Positions 59,211 through 64,000 of a stretch of DNA of 64,000 nt are shown here, in pieces. Numbering within the stretch: position 1 is the stretch's first letter; each line of letters starts with the position of its first letter. The DNA lies in contig JAYKKT010000091.1 of the NCBI GenBank assembly GCA_036023115.1, positions 33,632,501 to 33,696,500 of the forward strand. Reading direction: 5' to 3'. A program made the position numbers and the translations under genes. The stretch comes from Brasenia schreberi (Eukaryota; Streptophyta; Magnoliopsida; Nymphaeales; Cabombaceae). The notes beneath the pieces are model-generated. The model was given only the letters and a program-made list of their open reading frames with translations. It did no database searches and was not told the origin of the DNA.

Positions 59211-59460
59211 TACATGCACACATCAATCCATGCTCGAAGATGTCACTTACTTGGTTTTGAAAATACGTTGAGTAAAAAAGTAATTTGTATTGGGCACACC
59301 TATTGTACCTGAAAAGGTACCAATATACCTTTTTAGATTTTAATTTCAATCATAAGTTGATCGAACGGCTGAGATTTAAAACATTGGATTGATGTGCGCA
59401 TGGATTATTTTCTTCTCTCTTTATATATATATATATGGAGAGAGAGAGAGAGGGAGAGAG
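59150..59460. repeat. Putative foldback/MITE-like element with microsatellite ends
   Basis: The left part, TA run then GA run then 'atgcacacatcaatcca', is nearly complementary (16 of 17 positions) to 'tggattgatgtgcgcat' near 59,386-59,402. That is followed by a CT-rich and TA-rich segment that can pair with the GA and TA runs. This inverted layout suggests a non-autonomous DNA element whose ends are the microsatellites. Confidence 0.45.
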
Positions 59461-60615
59461 AGAATGTAGTAATAATATCATTAGAGATCTTAACATTCTA
59501 TCAGTGAGATCAAAGATCTATTGTATGTAAAAAGTCAAAAAGTACTATGCAAGTGCATTAAATATACATTATATTTTTTGCTTTAAAGACATCAATCATT
59601 TATCTTAAAAATTAAACAATTTTAAAAAATATTTTTACATGAATGAGTGTGTGCATGAACCATGCTCTCTCTCTCTCTCCTCTTTCTTATATATAAAATA
59701 TATGCACATGTTATAAATAGCTTAGGAAGCTACTAGCACATGTCATGTGCCGTATGTCATCTTGCTCTTTTTATCCTTTTCTAGCTTTCATGCCTTTTGA
59801 GACTTTTAGACTTTTAAACGTGATAGTTGACATTACGCTACAAAATATATCTAAAATTGACCTTAAATGATACACGGTATGCTACTCGTTACCTCTTCAT
59901 TTATTATTACTATTGTTGTGGTTGTTGTTTCTTCTTCTTTTGAATAATGTTATTTTGGAGATTTTGTTCATGACATGATTACAATTTTACAATGGCTCAT
60001 AACTTGTAGACCTAATCAAACTTCTAGCTTGAAGCATTACTTAGCCTTTTTTTATGATGTGATTATCGCGTGAGAATGCATTTCAAGATTTTTTTAATGT
60101 TCTTCCATGCTCGCTGGCGGTGAACAAACTGCAGCTTGGCTATAGGGCCAATTTTGATGTTAGAATGCCCTAAATTTTAGTACGAACAATTATTTAGCTG
60201 GCTACAATGTTGAGTAGATGATTGTACAACTTGTATGATTCATCGTGATCATTATCCACATTTACTATCAAGTGTGCAATAACCCATTCAAGAATACCAG
60301 TTTTCATTGCACAAATGATGAACCATCGCGATTAACTCCTGTGCCCCTTATGCTTGGATCAATTGTAGCCGGTTGCAATTACCAACTGTAAACTCCCTCA
60401 AATCCTTGAAGATCACCTATATAACGAGTTTTGACTTACTGTATCTGTTTCTCTAAGTTACACAATTTTTTTTTGAATTTTATCCACTATTTCCCTACAC
60501 TAGTATTTTGACAAATAAATATTATAGACTAGCAATTAGACTCGTTATGTGATATTTTTTGAGTGTTGGATAGTTAACCATCAACATATACAAAAAGATG
60601 TATGTGGCATAAATT
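59461..60615. other. Intergenic DNA
   Basis: It contains a CT run at about 59,665-59,680 and AT-rich sequence resembling the repeats at 0.2-1.3 kb. No gene is supported. Confidence 0.5.
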
Positions 60616-61150
60616 AAGATGTTGAGATGGATCAGTAGATACACAAGAAATAACAATATATATATAATAAGGTTATCATAAACAAACTAGGAGTGGCACC
60701 AATCAATCACAGATCTAGTTATGGGGTGAATACCATCTTGAATGGTTTTGGGTGGGGAGAACTATGTATAGCACATGTGGGCTATAGATTTTAAGTTGAT
60801 TTTCCAAATTTTAAGTGGGTGAACGCCTCACCTTGGGTCGATGTTGATCAACCGTAGGCAGCAGATAAAATGAGAAAAAATCATTTAAGGTAGTTTGGAC
60901 ACATAAAAGGCAACTAAAGGAAGCCCAAGTAAGAAGGTGTGAAAAATTAGACCGTGAAAATTGTTAAAAGAGAAAAAGAAAGCCCACAAAAGTGTTGAAA
61001 GAAAAATTAAAGAATGGTCTTACTTATATTGAGTTAACTATTAGTATGGCACAATACAATGTATATGGAAACAAAAAAATCCATATAACCAGCCCTATCT
61101 AATATGAAAAGAAGGGGCCGATCCCATCTAGTATCGGAAGAAAGACTTAG
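60616..61150 (+). mobile_element. Decayed 3' end of an RTE-type LINE
   Basis: Translation gives degenerate matches to the C-terminus of the intact LINE at 29.7-32.8 kb. They include KMLRWISRYTRN (versus [12 protein letters not shown]), KLGVAPI-like sequence, DKMRKNHLR-FGHIK (versus [15 protein letters not shown]), and a stretch aligning with [20 protein letters not shown]. The final non-coding part (ccatctagtatcggaagaaa) also parallels the intact element's 3' end. Stops are frequent, and an unrelated segment of about 150 bases lies at 60,712-60,865. It is an old 5'-truncated copy. Confidence 0.75.
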
Positions 61151-61317
61151 TTTCTGTGTAGTAGTCTGAAGGTGAATATTTATCTTCCAGCCAATGTTAC
61201 TTGGACTTGTGAGTATAATCTGACTGTTGAGTAGTATGGCTTGCTATGCAGCAGCATTGTTGACAGTTGTGAATAAAGTGTGTGATCCCTAATTGTTTCT
61301 TTAAGGAGCGATCTTCA

Positions 61318-61530
61318 ACACATAGTAAATAAATTACTTTTTATCTTCTTGGGACATATCATTAGCAGCCAAATCTTGCGCTTCTTGCGATTCAGATGCG
61401 AACCGGTCGGCCTACTATGGGGTAAAACTCTCCCACTGCTGGTTTGTTTTCCATTCACAAGACTCGAGCTCGAAACCTTGCTTAAGGGTAACAAGTGCCA
61501 AACCACTTGAACCAACCAAACATCACTTAA
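61318..61530 (-). repeat. tRNA-derived SINE
   Basis: Read on the minus strand: 'ggttcaagtggtttggcac' (A-box-like head), then 'cccttaagcaaggtttcgag' and CTCGAGTCTTGTGAATGG (B-box-like), then 'gggagagttttaccccata' and 'ggccgaccggttcgcat'. This order resembles the plant Au-type SINE layout, as far as I can recall it. The 4,560-4,645 fragment shares the central words. Confidence 0.6.
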
Positions 61531-61944
61531 TACTCAAAATGTTTTTCATGCATGCATTAATAACTTCCAATAAGATCTCCCTCTGATTAGAGTGCTCCTG
61601 TAAAAAAATTATTTCACGCATGCAAGTTAAGAATTCCAGAATGACTCCCCTTAATCTTCCAGTAGAGGTGTTCTTTGGTTTTCAATATGCACTTCACTGT
61701 GTTAATCACATCAGCGCATGATGCCAATTGTTCATTTTCTATACCTTCGGCTTATAATTTCCAACCCTATAATCCGACCCTCATCCATATTGGTTTTTGG
61801 TTATAGCATAGCCACAAATTTAAACTTTTCTACAACTGGAGGCTTCTCTTTTGTGGCATTTTATGTTGAAAAGTATCAGCAGAGGTATTAAGCTCAAAAG
61901 CAACCAAGTTATCTGGCTAAGAACCCAAATGGAAAGTCATTAGT

Positions 61945-62157
61945 TTGACACAAATCAAGTAACTTGTTTATATATAGGCACCTAGAAACATAAAGTTTCT
62001 TGGAAGGCTCTTTTTAGTGATTTCTTAGAAGGTTAAGCATGAAAAGTCCGCCCCTTCTTTCATCTAAGTACAAGCTTTTTACATAGATTTAAAGTGAAGA
62101 AAGCAGGGGGCTTGAAATTTATAAAGAGAGCCTAATAACTCTTGTTTGTTGCTTAGA
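61945..62157 (+). repeat. Three-unit tandem repeat, unit 1
   Basis: The unit begins ttgacacaaatcaagtaa and includes 'tatataggcacctagaaac', 'gtgatttcttagaaggtt' and 'agctttttacatagattt'. It ends with 'gagcctaataactcttgttt', which recurs at the end of unit 3. Confidence 0.9.
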
Positions 62158-62362
62158 TTGACACAAATCAAGTAAAACTGTTTATATATAGGCAGCTAGA
62201 AACATAAAGTTTCTTGAAAGTAGGGGAAAGTTTGGTCTCTTTTTAGTGATTTCTTAGAAGGTTAAGCATGAAAAGTTTGCCCCTTCGTTCATCTAAGTAA
62301 AAGCTTTTTACATAGATTTAAAGTGAAGAAAGAAGGGGCGAACTTTTCAATTCTTAACATAA
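62158..62362 (+). repeat. Three-unit tandem repeat, unit 2
   Basis: Same order of words as unit 1 with few substitutions. It has an extra segment, 'gaaagtaggggaaagtttgg', shared with unit 3. The end differs from units 1 and 3. Confidence 0.9.
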
Positions 62363-62587
62363 TTGACACAAATCAAGTAAAACTGTTTATATATAGGCAG
62401 CTAGAAACATAAAGTTTCTTGAAAGTAGGGAAAAGTTTGGGCTCTTTTTAGTGATTTCTTAGAAGGTTAGGCATGAAAAGTTCGCCTCTTCATTCATCTA
62501 AGTAAAAGCTTTTTACATAGATTTAAAGTGCAGCAAGAAGAGGCTTGAAATTTATAAAGAGAGCCTAATAACTCTTGTTTGTTGCTC
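62363..62587 (+). repeat. Three-unit tandem repeat, unit 3
   Basis: It is closest to unit 2 in the first half but shares the terminal segment (gagcctaataactcttgttt) with unit 1. This suggests conversion or unequal exchange among the units. No reading frame is conserved across the three units. Confidence 0.9.
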
Positions 62588-64000
62588 GGGTCATTTTCTA
62601 TGCCTAGTAGCCGAGTTAACCACTTGTTGGACAATCTTTGTTTGTACATATTCACGAGCGGTTATCATTCTACAAGCCTAACTGAACAAATTCAGAAAGA
62701 TTTTCTTAGAATATCCTAAGGGTGTGTTTGATTCGTGGTGCTAGATCCTTTGATGGGCTCTCACGTGAGGCAAGATAGCAACAGGAGTGAGGAGGCACTT
62801 GAGTTTTCATGCGAAGTACCTGAATCCAATTTTTATGGTCCACCTCTGCCTGACGCTAATGGTTTTTACTCAAATAGAACCTATGAAACCACAATTTCAT
62901 GCCAATAATAGGTTTCATGTTTGATACACAATAAAACCTAAAATTGTGAGCACCAAAAATAAAAGTCTAGTTCCTATGGAACCTTGTATCAAGCACTTCC
63001 CCAAGCGACCCACCAATTAAATGAAGTTTTCCTTCGTAAAATAGTTAAAGCTAACATGACCATTTACCATAAACACCTAAATACCGTGACCTTGATGGCA
63101 TGTTCAAGGTAGAAACAAAATTGTTATTTGAGGAGCTTTCATGAGTGAAACCTTCATGTTCAGCTCATATGGTTTATAAACCGGATAGGCACAAGCCGAA
63201 CAATGAGCGGCTTGGTTTATTTACCAGCCCTGCTCTTAGACTTCCCATATCAGTTAAATAAACGAGTTTAAATTGGTAATGTTCTCTCTCTGTTAACTCC
63301 CATGAGAGGGCCCGCCTGCAGTAATTCAAAGCACATGGTCTAAAATAGAGGCAAAGCAAAAGCTAATACTGATAAAAATCATTCGTCACTCAGCCTGCCA
63401 TTAAGAAGAATAGACCCCTCCAACTGTCCAACATTCTAATTATTTTCGAAACTTGCACAATAATTAAAATAGTGTTTTGTGCTTTCAACGAATCAATAGG
63501 TCCAGGGCCGAAATGTTATTTACAGGTAAGTCACCTATGCACTTGAGGGCAGATATTCATAAATGCAATAACTAGCGGCTTTCCCACATGCACTAGAATT
63601 AGAAGTCTTCAAAACCAAGTGTTAGATTTCATGATGTAAAGAAAAAAATTCTACATGAAAATAGAGTTCTTGATATCCTAGAGATATATAAAAGTTGTCC
63701 TCCTAACACATTACATGATTGTTGCCTAACCATTCGAACTGGCTTAAATCGTCATCCATTTACGTTTCGCTTTGGAAACACTTGGGGCATGGACCAGGCA
63801 CCATCAGTAAATCCATATCGCTTCTCACCAAGGTTGCCTAGTAAGGAAGCGAGAGAAGCGCAGCAGATTGAGTGGGAAGTGATACAGGAATTGATTTATA
63901 AACGAATAGGAAGCACGAAAAGATTAAATATTACAAAACCAACACGAGAACAAGTGGGTGGAGTGAGCTTCCCTTGAATCGGAAATGCGCTTTGTGAAGT
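62588..64000. other. Intergenic DNA to window end
   Basis: No gene is supported. A plus-strand open stretch from 63,789 to 63,977 (62 codons, starting MDQAPSVNPYRF) has protein-like composition and lies at the window edge. It could be part of something that continues beyond but was not recognised. Confidence 0.4.

Overview
The window looks like nuclear DNA of a flowering plant. The evidence is an intron-split BEL1-like (TALE) homeobox gene with plant-type exon structure, Copia LTR retrotransposons primed by initiator tRNA-Met, a plant RTE-type LINE, tRNA-derived SINE pieces, and many TA/GA/CT microsatellites. No bacterial, plastid or mitochondrial gene set is visible. The lineage cannot be fixed from the sequence; an early-diverging angiosperm is only a guess.

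Layout. 1-7.3 kb is AT-rich intergenic DNA with two minisatellite-bearing tandem duplications and several dispersed repeat fragments. 7.3-16.6 kb is a decayed Copia element broken into three tandem partial copies (A, B, C) that share the same gag-protease deletion. 16.6-22.6 kb is gene-poor, with one orphan terminal exon on the minus strand and a stretch resembling DNA-transposon subterminal repeats. 22.9-27.0 kb carries two small secreted-peptide precursor genes in tandem, sharing an NHHSIPR box and a short upstream element. 27.8-37.2 kb is a minus-strand Copia element split by an intact, presumably young RTE LINE (29.7-32.9 kb) with a perfect 16-bp target duplication. 41.3-46.0 kb holds the BEL1-like gene (minus strand, four coding exons, 721 residues), with a probable 5' leader reaching towards 48.6 kb. 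50.3-55.7 kb is a third Copia element with both LTRs and a perfect 5-bp target duplication but a defective polyprotein. 55.7-64 kb is intergenic DNA with an 18-bp hairpin, a LINE relic, a SINE, and a three-unit tandem repeat.

Host gene content is therefore small: one transcription-factor gene that should act in the nucleus with KNOX partners, and two putative secreted signalling peptides. No operon-like logic links them; the two peptide genes are linked to each other by duplication. The most interesting host feature is the peptide pair. The most informative genome-evolution features are the nested LINE-in-Copia and the serial tandem duplication of a deletion-bearing Copia. Repeat boundaries marked approximate were judged by eye.
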